From Candidatus Accumulibacter iunctus (GTDB lineage: Bacteria; Pseudomonadota; Gammaproteobacteria; Burkholderiales; Rhodocyclaceae), in contig DDUX01000054.1 in the NCBI GenBank assembly GCA_002345025.1, forward strand, positions 11,426 through 48,498: a stretch of DNA of 37,073 nucleotides, given 5' to 3'. The position numbers and the translations under genes are program-made. A model generated the notes under the pieces. That model was given only the letters and a program-made list of their open reading frames with translations, was not told the DNA's origin and did no database searches. This document shows positions 10,501-18,232 of the stretch, in pieces. How positions within the stretch are numbered: position 1 is the stretch's first letter; the number at the start of each line of letters is the position of its first letter.

Positions 10501-11262
10501 GGAAAGGATGGCGAGTCCATCGTCGAGGCTGACAAAGGCCTCACCCTGGCCACCGCCACTACTGCTGGCGACCGAGGCGTAGGCGCTGAAGAAACACGAA
10601 ATCAGGTCACCGACCAGACGGCTACGCTCGTCACCCCGAGGTGACTCCAGCATCGCTGCTTCGAAGCTGCCGGCATCCCAACCGCCCGAAAGCTCGCCCC
10701 AGCCGTCGGCACTGCCGGCGTGCTCGTTCAGTTTGCCAAAGAAGGCGTCATCGCCCATGCGCGCCCGCAGTTGCTGGGCATCGCGAAACAGCCCTTCGGC
10801 CAGGTAGAAGCCGGGCACTGGCGCATCGGGGTGAATGCTGCGCACATGGTCGGCGTAGCCGCCGAGAATGGCCGACTCCATGTTGCGGGCGCCGATCATG
10901 TGGTAGGGCACCAGCAGGAACTTCTTGCCCTCGGTCCAGGCGTTGCTCCTGGTCACGACGCTGGCCAGTTCCTTGATCGAGCGGGCGCGCGTATTACCGG
11001 CCAGCAGGAGGTTCAGCACCGCCATGAAATGGCTCTTGCCCGAACCGAAACTGCCATGCAGGTAGGCTGCCTTGCTTTGCCGCGTCGCCAGTGCCGACTG
11101 GATGAAGGCCAGGGCATTGTCGAAAGCCTGCGCCAATTGCGGCGTGACCACGTAGTTGCCGAGTGTTTCGTCAGCAGCGCGGACGCCATCGGACAGTTTG
11201 AGGACAAAGTCCCCTTGATGGACCCGCTCGGGGATCGGTATCAGTTCGCGTATTAATGTCAT
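7582..11262 (-). CDS. pglY: BREX-2 large ATPase PglY
   Basis: A 1226-residue ATPase with Walker A GSFGSGKSH at 70-78 and Walker B GVILFLDEL at 264-272, followed by a very long helical body, as in PglY/BrxC-type BREX ATPases. Near the C-terminus, residues 1157-1180 are a proline tract (runs of seven and five prolines broken by VV and I) that looks like an unstructured linker. A final domain of about 45 residues follows, rich in charged beta/alpha segments. It starts with ATG at 11262, 14 bases after the stop of the preceding accessory ATPase gene. In the canonical type 2 order it should directly follow pglX; here three genes intervene. PglY is essential in the Streptomyces Pgl system. Confidence 0.88.
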   Translation of the reverse strand: MTLIRELIPIPERVHQGDFVLKLSDGVRAADETLGNYVVTPQLAQAFDNALAFIQSALATRQSKAAYLHGSFGSGKSHFMAVLNLLLAGNTRARSIKELASVVTRSNAWTEGKKFLLVPYHMIGARNMESAILGGYADHVRSIHPDAPVPGFYLAEGLFRDAQQLRARMGDDAFFGKLNEHAGSADGWGELSGGWDAGSFEAAMLESPRGDERSRLVGDLISCFFSAYASVASSSGGGQGEAFVSLDDGLAILSRHASELGYDGVILFLDELILWLASRAADVAFVSSEGSKLSKLVEAANADRPVPLISFVARQRDLRELVGDNMAGAMQMQFADVLKYWEARFHKIILEDRNLPVIAQARVLKPATESARQVLDAAFEDFANRSRTVTDTLLTSNADREMFRLVYPFSPALVQTLVAVSSVLQRERTALKLMLQLLVDRRDDLELGQIIPVGDLWDVIVDGDEPFSDAMRLHFDNAKRLFSQKLVPLLERTHGVVWQDLRNPQAHTAVDPVRARNFRNDARILKTLLLAALVPEVESLKALTAQRLAALNHGSVKSPIPGRETQDVLKKCRDWAGEVGELKITDEQNPVISIQVTGVDIEPIVKGAEGHDNTGNRRRKIREMLFGELGIPDTNELFTRFSFWWRGTLREVEVLYENVRELADDRLRGREGAWTVILDFPFDEPNRTPADDLARLDRYTGEGSQTLVWLPAFLSEKALKDLGRLVVLDYILTGERFNDYAAHLAQVDRAQARSLAKNQRDQLQQRLKQYLEVAYGIAQDPRDAVDQKLGVADQFRTLDRTFQPQAPVGANLREGFINLLDQLFTHRYPAHPLFETEIRIAVLKKVEAELVRALEDKDRRVHVADRALRQLTLAVVNPLRLGNMGGTHLVLENHWRTHFLQRQAADGDPGAPITVARMRKWIDDPSPMGLLPEVQNLIIHAFAAMTNRSFFLNNGPYPPTLENTPNELVLREQALPGEDDWKEAIRRAGLFFGLTVAESLNAGNVARLKDQLSTEASTRLAPLQDYAKALAVKWRSLGNAGQDCDRLRTAEGAATLLLGMTSANADMIGTLAGAAMATTEAAYGQTIGKAKALDEALKTTDWELFTAVIALVDHRRIAAQSMRERLAEILASDEHAIGLKAALAEQKNKALKLLTEAPPPPPPPVVPPPPPIPPAPSTPGVRVVREVTKSDLAIADAINSLDEIRVELARDADYRLSISWKITRKG

Positions 11263-11276
11263 GTCGTTTGATTCGA

Positions 11277-12767
11277 TTATCTCAGTGGTTTGACACCACC
11301 GCGGCGGCCCAAGCCGAACGCAATGCGGTAGACATCTGGCATTTGAATACGTCGATTTGAAAGGCGTTGAATAAGCCCAAGGGCCTCAAGATCATTGAGT
11401 ACCCCCTCGGCACCTTGATCAAGACTTTGGGGTGGCAACTTCACCCCGTCGCCTGACTCAAGAAGTGAGTTGTGCAAGCGATCCAAAGATCTCTCCTGGC
11501 GCCAAATCGAAGCAATATCCTCGGATTCGCAAGGTACAGTGACCCTCCCGCGAAGGGGATGCATCAACTCAGCAACCCAGGGGTAATCTTCCCCGGTGAT
11601 TTCATTGACTCTAATGCGGGACGCTGCCTGGACACCTTGTTGAATTCCCTTGAAATGCAATGCCAATGAATGTTCATCCGGGGTGTTTTCAGCGGCCTTA
11701 CGCACTGCCTCGATAAAACTTCGCGGGCTCACCTGGTCGCGGCCATCCTGAAGATGATTCACCAACCAGCTATAGGGCTTTCCTCGCTTGATTCCACTTG
11801 GGCCGGAAGCCATCGCCTGCCCGGCCAACGCGACGAAAATTTGCTCCTGAACTGCTTCGTCGGTGCGTAAAACCTTGGGCAAAAACCATGCTGATTCACC
11901 ATATTCCCAATCCAGGCGGGCTACCGATGTACATAAACTTCGAAAGGTTTCACCGCCACCCACTGCATTGCCCAGGCACTGATACAACAGGGCATACAAA
12001 TCAATTCGGCGCCAAACAAGCTGCGTCTTGCGTGCCAGCAATTTCGATGCATCAGGAAAGCCAGTAATTCCCCTGTCTTCAAGCATGTCGGGCCGACAAA
12101 AAAGCTTCAATCTGATGCGACGCGTGCCGCGCACATCCAACGCCAATTGCAACAGTGCTTTTGCCAACGGCCGAATGTGCTGCCAATCGTTGGCCAGACG
12201 ATCCAGCGCATCGAAGAGAACAAGCAAAGTCTTGCCATTTGCATCAAAAGCCTGGTCAGCTTCTTGCAACAATGCATCGTACGCTTCGGGATTGGACGCC
12301 ACCCACGCGACACGCTGGCGCCAGACACCAGCACCGACTTGCTCCATCGCTGGAAACGGCGTTGCAAACTTCGCCTTGCAAGCAAGCACGGCTCGCCAGA
12401 TGGCACGAGGCGGAAAGTCGCGTACGAGATCAGCCAATACATCCTGGCTGGGTGCGTCAATGGAGGAGGGTTGCGCACCAAAACCACGCTCGATCGTGAC
12501 GTTGGGTTCGATCTGTGTTTCCGGAAAGGCGGCCGTCAGAATACGTCGATGTGGTTCGGAAGAGAGCGTTGCCCACCAAAAGCTTTTGCCTGAACCTCGT
12601 ATCCCTTCCACCAGGCTGTTATCCGGATGCAACGCCTTGGCATGGCTCGGTGGAACGTAGATGGCACCAGGCGCTGTTGCTGTCGAGGGGCCGCTATGAT
12701 CTATTTCAGGGAGCGCCTCACGAATTGCGCTGCGCAGAATTTGTGCTGTCGTTTGATTGCTCACCAC
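11277..12767 (-). CDS. Accessory P-loop NTPase of unknown function in BREX operon
   Basis: A 496-residue protein not recognised as a core BREX component. It has a Walker A GIRGSGKSF at 55-63 and a Walker B-like LLVLFDALDR at 181-190, in the style of AAA/STAND or KAP-like NTPases. The Asp-Ala-Leu-Asp-Arg ending resembles sensor-type ATPases that act on nucleic acids or protein partners. There are no membrane segments. The last 90 residues look like a winged-helix-type tail (ILN.LEALGLIQRLSNRRIQMPDVYRIA). The GTG at 12767, or a second GTG at 12764, starts it just two bases after the preceding ATPase gene, so the two probably work as a pair. G+C is 31 of 60 at 12001-12060, far below pglX. Confidence 0.7.
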   Translation of the reverse strand: MVSNQTTAQILRSAIREALPEIDHSGPSTATAPGAIYVPPSHAKALHPDNSLVEGIRGSGKSFWWATLSSEPHRRILTAAFPETQIEPNVTIERGFGAQPSSIDAPSQDVLADLVRDFPPRAIWRAVLACKAKFATPFPAMEQVGAGVWRQRVAWVASNPEAYDALLQEADQAFDANGKTLLVLFDALDRLANDWQHIRPLAKALLQLALDVRGTRRIRLKLFCRPDMLEDRGITGFPDASKLLARKTQLVWRRIDLYALLYQCLGNAVGGGETFRSLCTSVARLDWEYGESAWFLPKVLRTDEAVQEQIFVALAGQAMASGPSGIKRGKPYSWLVNHLQDGRDQVSPRSFIEAVRKAAENTPDEHSLALHFKGIQQGVQAASRIRVNEITGEDYPWVAELMHPLRGRVTVPCESEDIASIWRQERSLDRLHNSLLESGDGVKLPPQSLDQGAEGVLNDLEALGLIQRLSNRRIQMPDVYRIAFGLGRRGGVKPLR

Positions 12768-12769
12768 CC

Positions 12770-14107
12770 TTACTCCCCGAAAACCATGCTTTTGACGCTG
12801 CGGACAAAGGGGCCGAAGGCCAAGTCGATGTCAGCCTGGCCGACGCCCCCCTTTGCCTCGGACAATAAGGGATCAAATTCCTGAAATCTGGCATTCCATC
12901 GTACGCGAAGTGGAAAGTGCGGCGCCCCTTCAGACTCGAGATCAAAGGTGAAGGCATCCGTGGGTGTTTCGCTGCCAGCTTCGACGTTGTCGTAAAGCGT
13001 TTCACGGAAAAGCGTCCAGGAGTTTTCGAGGAAATGCCGGGCACGCCCTTCCTGATCCGATTCAGGAAACAGCGCGTGAACAATCGCCAGGCGCTCGCGC
13101 ACGCCGCGCAGCACCTCAGGATGGCATTGCCAATTTGCAAATAGCTGTTGATACCCTTGCCAGTTCTGCGGGCTATCCGTCGCAAAGAGGAGCGCCACTG
13201 AAGACAGGCCGGCAATGGAAATGGCGGCCAAATCATGCAAACCGGCGCGACTGTCGATCAGGACAACCTCCGGTAGTTCTTTGGCCTCCAGGGTTTCGAC
13301 CAAACGCCGCATGCGATGGGCAAAGCGCTCGGCACCCGCTGGGGTAGGCACATCGGCGTAAGCGCGCGCCAGTTTGGCAAGATAGGCCGTTTCGCCATTT
13401 CCGATGGCACTTGCGACACGAATACTTCCAGGACAGTTTTCTGCCAGTGGGCTATCGGCAACCAGGTCATCAAGAAGGCTGTCGGATTGCCCGACTGCAT
13501 CTTCGATAAACCAATCCACGAGACCGAATCCTGCGCGGCGTTCGGGGGGCAACAGCAAACCGGATAGCCCAGGCGATTCAAGGTCGAAATCCAGCAGCAG
13601 AACACGCTTACCCTCTTGCGCCAGCAGATAGGCCAGCATGCCCAAAGCTGTCGATCGTCCAACCCCACCCTTGATTCCGTAGAAAACGATACGAGGCGCA
13701 GCCGGGATTGCGTCTGCATTCTCCGTGGTATGCAGCCAATCCTGCCCTGTAATTTGCCGATCAAGTAATCGAACCACAATATCTTCAGCAAACGACCCAT
13801 CCTCGTTTTCGTGTCCAGAGACTATCGTTTCGTGCCAGTCGGGATGATTGAAAATAGTCTCAGGATTGGAGAAATTTTCTCGGAACATGACCCCATCTCT
13901 TACGCCATAAGCACCCAGCGCAATGCATGTCTTCTGAAAATGACGATATGCCTCTTCCGGAAAGTCACTGCTGGAAGCGTCAATGGCGAATCGAATCCGT
14001 CCGTAGATATCCCGAATGAGTCCAGGCTGACAATCTGCAGGGAGATGATCGAAGCGTGTCGCTTCAGCAGCCAGGCGCAGTGCCTCATTGAATCTGATCG
14101 GGTTCAT
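12770..14107 (-). CDS. Accessory MinD/ParA-type ATPase with KGGVGRST P-loop
   Basis: A 445-residue protein. The first 135 residues are a family-specific N-terminal domain I do not recognise. Then comes a MinD/ParA (SIMIBI) fold: deviant Walker A KGGVGRST at 146-153, switch I/Walker A' LLDFDLESPG at 171-180, and a Walker B-like VVLIDSRAG about 100 residues further on. The signature lysine (Lys146) is present, but the usual P-loop lysine is Arg151. The DLESPG and IDSRAG motifs are those of ParA-like ATPases found with signalling or defence partners rather than chromosome-partition ParA, and there is no ParB gene here. It overlaps the upstream 144-residue gene by four bases and precedes the second NTPase gene by two, so the three form one translationally coupled unit. 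Confidence 0.75.
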   Translation of the reverse strand: MNPIRFNEALRLAAEATRFDHLPADCQPGLIRDIYGRIRFAIDASSSDFPEEAYRHFQKTCIALGAYGVRDGVMFRENFSNPETIFNHPDWHETIVSGHENEDGSFAEDIVVRLLDRQITGQDWLHTTENADAIPAAPRIVFYGIKGGVGRSTALGMLAYLLAQEGKRVLLLDFDLESPGLSGLLLPPERRAGFGLVDWFIEDAVGQSDSLLDDLVADSPLAENCPGSIRVASAIGNGETAYLAKLARAYADVPTPAGAERFAHRMRRLVETLEAKELPEVVLIDSRAGLHDLAAISIAGLSSVALLFATDSPQNWQGYQQLFANWQCHPEVLRGVRERLAIVHALFPESDQEGRARHFLENSWTLFRETLYDNVEAGSETPTDAFTFDLESEGAPHFPLRVRWNARFQEFDPLLSEAKGGVGQADIDLAFGPFVRSVKSMVFGE

Positions 14108-14538
14108 TGCATCACTCCGTCAACAATCGCCTGATCCAGCATGCTCATGACTTCAGTCGCCGCCCCTCGCCATCCTGGCAAGGAAGCAAGTGGCAATCTG
14201 GATTCATCGTAATAACGATGGTCTACCGACCAGTCGCTGAAAGCGGCTATGCCCGGCAGCATTGCGACATACCGTGTCGCCTGACGCCCATCGGGAAAAG
14301 CAGTTAATCCGGAAACGATCTGACCCAGCGACGGCATGTGCTCACGGTAGCCTGTTTTCGGCTTTCGCTGAATATCGCCATTGCTTTCCGTCGGCAATCC
14401 ATGCGCAACAAGCAAGGCCTTGAGGCCACACTCGACACAAAATCCATAGAGTTGCCCTGCATTTGCGGTACGAACCTGTTGTTCGAGCAACTTCGCATCA
14501 GCAAAATGCCGCCGGGCAGCGCCCCTGAAATTAATCAT
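14104..14538 (-). CDS. Small helical protein, possibly HEPN-like, in BREX operon
   Basis: A 144-residue soluble protein. Residues 5-44 form two amphipathic helices, with AARRHFADAKLLE and AGQLYGFCVECGLKALL, the pattern seen in HEPN-type proteins where the second helix carries an E..LK motif. Residues 102-112 hold DWSVDHRYYDE and the protein ends in another helix. I do not see the canonical R-x4-6-H RNase motif of catalytic HEPN toxins, so an enzymatic role is not supported; it could be a substrate-binding or scaffold HEPN, or an unrelated helical fold. It begins 8 bases after the pglX stop and overlaps the ParA-like gene by four bases. GAGGGG at the end of pglX, 11 bases upstream, is a plausible ribosome site. 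Confidence 0.62.
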   Translation of the reverse strand: MINFRGAARRHFADAKLLEQQVRTANAGQLYGFCVECGLKALLVAHGLPTESNGDIQRKPKTGYREHMPSLGQIVSGLTAFPDGRQATRYVAMLPGIAAFSDWSVDHRYYDESRLPLASLPGWRGAATEVMSMLDQAIVDGVMQ

Positions 14539-14546
14539 CCTTGAAT

Positions 14547-17500
14547 TTACCCCTCAATTCGCCGTCGACCGCGGCGAACGGGAGTCGCGGGTGGCTGCCA
14601 GCCCACTACCGCATCGCGGGTTACAGCAAGGCCACGCGCTTCCTCGTCGACGAAACCATCCAGATAGTCGCCCATGCGGGTGCCGTGTTCGGCATCGGGG
14701 TCGTTATGCCACTGCTTGATCCAGGGCACCAGTTCGGCGATGGCGGCCAGTAAGGGCTTCAGCCGCTCGGCATGCCAGCCCTCGTTGTCCTTCATGCCGA
14801 GATACCAGGTGGCGATGGCGGTGCCGAGTTGCAGCGGGTTGAGGCCGGCCCAGGCGATCAGCAGGCTGCCGTCGGCGTCGCGGCTGCAGTGCGGGAAGCT
14901 GACGAAACGTTCCTTCGGTACATCGAGCCCGCCGCGCAGGCGCCAGTAGTCGGTCTTCTGGAAATCGGTCGACTTGTATTTGGGCGGCACCGGGATGTCG
15001 CCGATCTCGGCGGTCTTGCGCCGCCGGCGTTCCGATTCGTCGGCTGTTTCGGCGTCGACCGCGTCTTCCCGGCGCTGCAAGTCCCAGGTGCGCTCCCATT
15101 CGGCGCGCTTGCGCAGGCCGGCTTCGCTGTAGCGCAGGACGGGCAGCACGGGCACCGCTTCGCCGGCCACCAGGTTCGCCACCAGCAGCGCCACGTCAAA
15201 ATCGGAGCGGCCGGCATACAGTTCGGCGACCTGCATGAAATCGGTGTCGGACCGCAACCGATCGGCCAGCTTGTTGGTGCTGGTCAGGCTCGGGGTGTCG
15301 GCCGCAGCGGCTTTCAGAGACGATTCCAGGCGGTCGAGCAGCCAGCCGCTGAGGGCGGTCTGCTCCTGTTCTGCCCACGCGCTCGACGCCCAGCGGCGCT
15401 TGTATTCGGGGCGTTCGATCAGGCCGATGAATTTGTCGGATTCGATCAGCGCGATGCGAGCCTCGACGACACGGCGGTAATCGGCTGGCCAGTGCGCCGG
15501 CAGTTCGGTGATCGGTGTTGAGCCATGGCGGGCAAACCAGGTGGTTCCGGCCTGGCCGGCAGCGATGCTGCGGGCGAGGACGATTTCGAAGGCGCGCTCG
15601 CCGAGGGCGATTTCCGGCGGCTGCGGGTGGGTGAGTTCGGTCTGCGTCAGGCCGTAAAGTTGATAGCAGCGCCAGTCCAGTTCTTCCTGGGTGGCGATCA
15701 TTTGTTGGCGCAGCGATTCGGTGGCGGCGCGGGCGCCGTCGAGGGTGGCGCGGAGTGGCAAGGCGCGATGGACTAGCGCAGAGGGGCTGGTGGCGGCGAG
15801 TTCCTGGGCGAGGCGGTCGAGGGTTTGTGCGAGAACGAGGGGTTGTTCCTTGACGAGCGGAAACTGCGAAAGTTTGGTTCCATCGTATTCAAATCGCTGG
15901 AATGCCGGATCGCCAATATGCTTGGCAGCGCAAACCTGCTTCAACCAGAAACACGCCACAGACGAATTAAGCAGGCCCAGCAGACTCAAATGCTCGGCGT
16001 CGCTCGTTCCTGCGGGCAGTTTGATGACTGGCGCGGTCTGCTTGAACACCTTGCCGCCCCGGTCGAGGACGAAGTGGTTGTGGGTGGCGACGAAGGCGAA
16101 GGTGATGGTGAGGGGCGTGCGGAGCTTTGAGGATGTCAGCCGTCCAAACTCCCACCATTTCAAGCCGGCATCCGTCTTGGTTTGCTGGCCGAACATCTTG
16201 TTGTTCGAAAGATTTGATCGGTAGCGCCACATGGCCCGCAAGGCGCTGCTTTCGACACGGAGATCGATGGGCTGAAAGTCGCAATCGTAAGGAAACAGTG
16301 CTACATCGCCATCCGCCCGCGTCCAGTCGCGAACCTCATCGCCCGTGACCATTGGGCGTAACAGGGAGGCGCTCACGCCAGCGCGGCGATAGGCACGTGT
16401 ATCCCGAATGAAAACATCGTCTTCTAGGGTGAATGACGTGATGCCAACCGACTCGGACAATGACTCGAGTCTTGCACGCCCTTCCTCGATCACATCCTTC
16501 AAATCCGCCGCGCCACCCCCGCCGATGCTCCACGGATGTCGCGCAAAGGTCGCGCGCGGGGTATCGGCGACCGACACAAACGCCGATTCGCTGCCGGCGA
16601 CATCGACCTGCTCGACGATCGCCCGCCAGACCAGCCCCTGCGCTGGATTGTCAGGCGTGCTGGGTTCGCCCTTGATACCCATCAGGGTCCGCACGACGGA
16701 CGTCAGCGGCGGTCGATCACGACCGAAGAGAATGACGGTCGGCGTGCCGTGGCCGGGAATGTAGGCGCCCGAGGTGTCAATGACGTGGCTGAGGTCGATG
16801 CGCGGCAGGAAATCCTCGATCAGCTTCCTGCCGAATTCGCGCTTCATGAAGCTGTTGGTGGTAATCATGCCGACGTAGCCGGTCGGCTCGCGCTCGCTAC
16901 CGGGAATGGCCAGTTCAAAGAAGCGCTCGGTGAAGGGCACCCCGAGCGAATACTTCATGTGGCAAGTGACGTAGCGCGCCCGATAGGCGGCGTTCAGCGC
17001 CGCATCCTTGACGGTGATGTAGGGCGGGTTGCCGACCACGGCGTGGTAACGCTGGCCGAGAATGCGGTTGAGGTCAGGCAGGTCTTCGCTGGCGAAGGCG
17101 TGGGCGAGCGCGCCGCGGCCGAGGTTTTCGGCCTCGCCGCCGAGTGCGAGTTGGCCGTGGCCAAGGCGCGGGCCATGCAGAAGACTGTCGCCGGCGGCGA
17201 GGTTGAACCTGAAGTTCGGCGCTTCGGCGAGACTGGTTTCAGCGCAGGCCTTGAGCGCGGCAATCAGCAGACGGAAGCGGGAGATGGCGACGGCAAACGG
17301 GTTGAGGTCGACGCCGTAAATGCCGTTCAGCGCCTGCTGCACGGCATCGCGGGCGTTGCGGCCGGGTTCGTTCTTCTGCCAGCATTCGAGCAGGCGGGCG
17401 AAACCGCCGAGCAGGAAGTGCCCGGAACCGCAGGTCGGGTCGATCAGCCGCACTTCGCGGTAACCGAACTCGGCGATGGCCGGGTTCAGCGTGCGGTCGA

Positions 17501-18140
17501 GGATGAATTCCTCGACGAATTCCGGCGTTTGCAGCAGCGCAAACCTTTTCTGCGCCGCTTCGGAAAGATCCTGGTAGAGGTCGCCGAGAAAGCGCGTGCT
17601 CCACTCGGGGTCGCTGAAGTCATGCCGCAGCGTGCCGGTGTCCGGGTCGATCTTCTGCCAGAAGCCGACGATGGCCATCGCGCCGTCGCCGGAGACGGCC
17701 AGGCGAAACAGCGGATTGTGCCGCTCGTCGAACAGCGGCCCCAGGCCGGGCAGCCGGCCGACGTCGCGGTAGGCGGCGAGCAGGTATTCGAGGTCGCTGT
17801 CGCCCGGATGGGCGCGGAAGTAGCTTTCGTGCCGGTCCTGGGCCAGCGCCCGGCGGGCCGGGCTGGCGGCGCTCAACCAGGGGCGATCGATCAGGCCGTT
17901 GTCTTCCAGGAAACGGATGAACACGCCCATCAGCAACCAATGCACGGCGGCCTGGGTGATGGCTTCTTCCTTGAAGTCGTGCAGCGTCGCAGCCATTCGC
18001 CCGACGTTCCGGGCGGCCTGCCATTCGTTGTCCAGCGAGGCATCGAGGTCCGGCGTAGTGGTGAGCTGCTCGCGGAGGTCGGATTCGATCGTCGTGGTCA
18101 GGCGCTTGAGGTCGCGCAGGAGGGCGGCGGCGTTGATCAC
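14547..18140 (-). CDS. pglX: BREX-2 adenine-specific DNA methyltransferase PglX
   Basis: A 1197-residue N6-adenine methyltransferase. S-adenosylmethionine motif I is DPTCGSGHF at 234-242, followed by GVDLNPFAV at 276-284, and the catalytic motif IV is NPPY at 371-374, the gamma-class order. Residues 1-220 are a helical N-terminal region typical of PglX, and the long C-terminal 700 residues hold target-recognition and family-specific parts. PglX methylates host DNA at the BREX site so that self is distinguished from phage. The start is GTG at 18140 with AAGGAA upstream at good spacing; an ATG start is not available nearby. The gene is intact and clearly GC-rich (44 of 60 at 15061-15120). A 92-base gap separates it from pglW. 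Confidence 0.9.
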   Translation of the reverse strand: MINAAALLRDLKRLTTTIESDLREQLTTTPDLDASLDNEWQAARNVGRMAATLHDFKEEAITQAAVHWLLMGVFIRFLEDNGLIDRPWLSAASPARRALAQDRHESYFRAHPGDSDLEYLLAAYRDVGRLPGLGPLFDERHNPLFRLAVSGDGAMAIVGFWQKIDPDTGTLRHDFSDPEWSTRFLGDLYQDLSEAAQKRFALLQTPEFVEEFILDRTLNPAIAEFGYREVRLIDPTCGSGHFLLGGFARLLECWQKNEPGRNARDAVQQALNGIYGVDLNPFAVAISRFRLLIAALKACAETSLAEAPNFRFNLAAGDSLLHGPRLGHGQLALGGEAENLGRGALAHAFASEDLPDLNRILGQRYHAVVGNPPYITVKDAALNAAYRARYVTCHMKYSLGVPFTERFFELAIPGSEREPTGYVGMITTNSFMKREFGRKLIEDFLPRIDLSHVIDTSGAYIPGHGTPTVILFGRDRPPLTSVVRTLMGIKGEPSTPDNPAQGLVWRAIVEQVDVAGSESAFVSVADTPRATFARHPWSIGGGGAADLKDVIEEGRARLESLSESVGITSFTLEDDVFIRDTRAYRRAGVSASLLRPMVTGDEVRDWTRADGDVALFPYDCDFQPIDLRVESSALRAMWRYRSNLSNNKMFGQQTKTDAGLKWWEFGRLTSSKLRTPLTITFAFVATHNHFVLDRGGKVFKQTAPVIKLPAGTSDAEHLSLLGLLNSSVACFWLKQVCAAKHIGDPAFQRFEYDGTKLSQFPLVKEQPLVLAQTLDRLAQELAATSPSALVHRALPLRATLDGARAATESLRQQMIATQEELDWRCYQLYGLTQTELTHPQPPEIALGERAFEIVLARSIAAGQAGTTWFARHGSTPITELPAHWPADYRRVVEARIALIESDKFIGLIERPEYKRRWASSAWAEQEQTALSGWLLDRLESSLKAAAADTPSLTSTNKLADRLRSDTDFMQVAELYAGRSDFDVALLVANLVAGEAVPVLPVLRYSEAGLRKRAEWERTWDLQRREDAVDAETADESERRRRKTAEIGDIPVPPKYKSTDFQKTDYWRLRGGLDVPKERFVSFPHCSRDADGSLLIAWAGLNPLQLGTAIATWYLGMKDNEGWHAERLKPLLAAIAELVPWIKQWHNDPDAEHGTRMGDYLDGFVDEEARGLAVTRDAVVGWQPPATPVRRGRRRIEG

Positions 18141-18232
18141 GAGGGGATTCCTTTATTGGTCGGCGCTTGCCGCGATTCCCGGTTTTGCCCGGCAACGGCA
18201 GGAAGCTCGATGATTGGTCGTTGATTCGTCAT

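Noticed and set aside
16536..18224. 562-codon forward open frame across pglX
   Set aside because: Antisense to the methyltransferase motifs and made of repetitive Gly/Ala/Arg/Glu codons typical of shadows.
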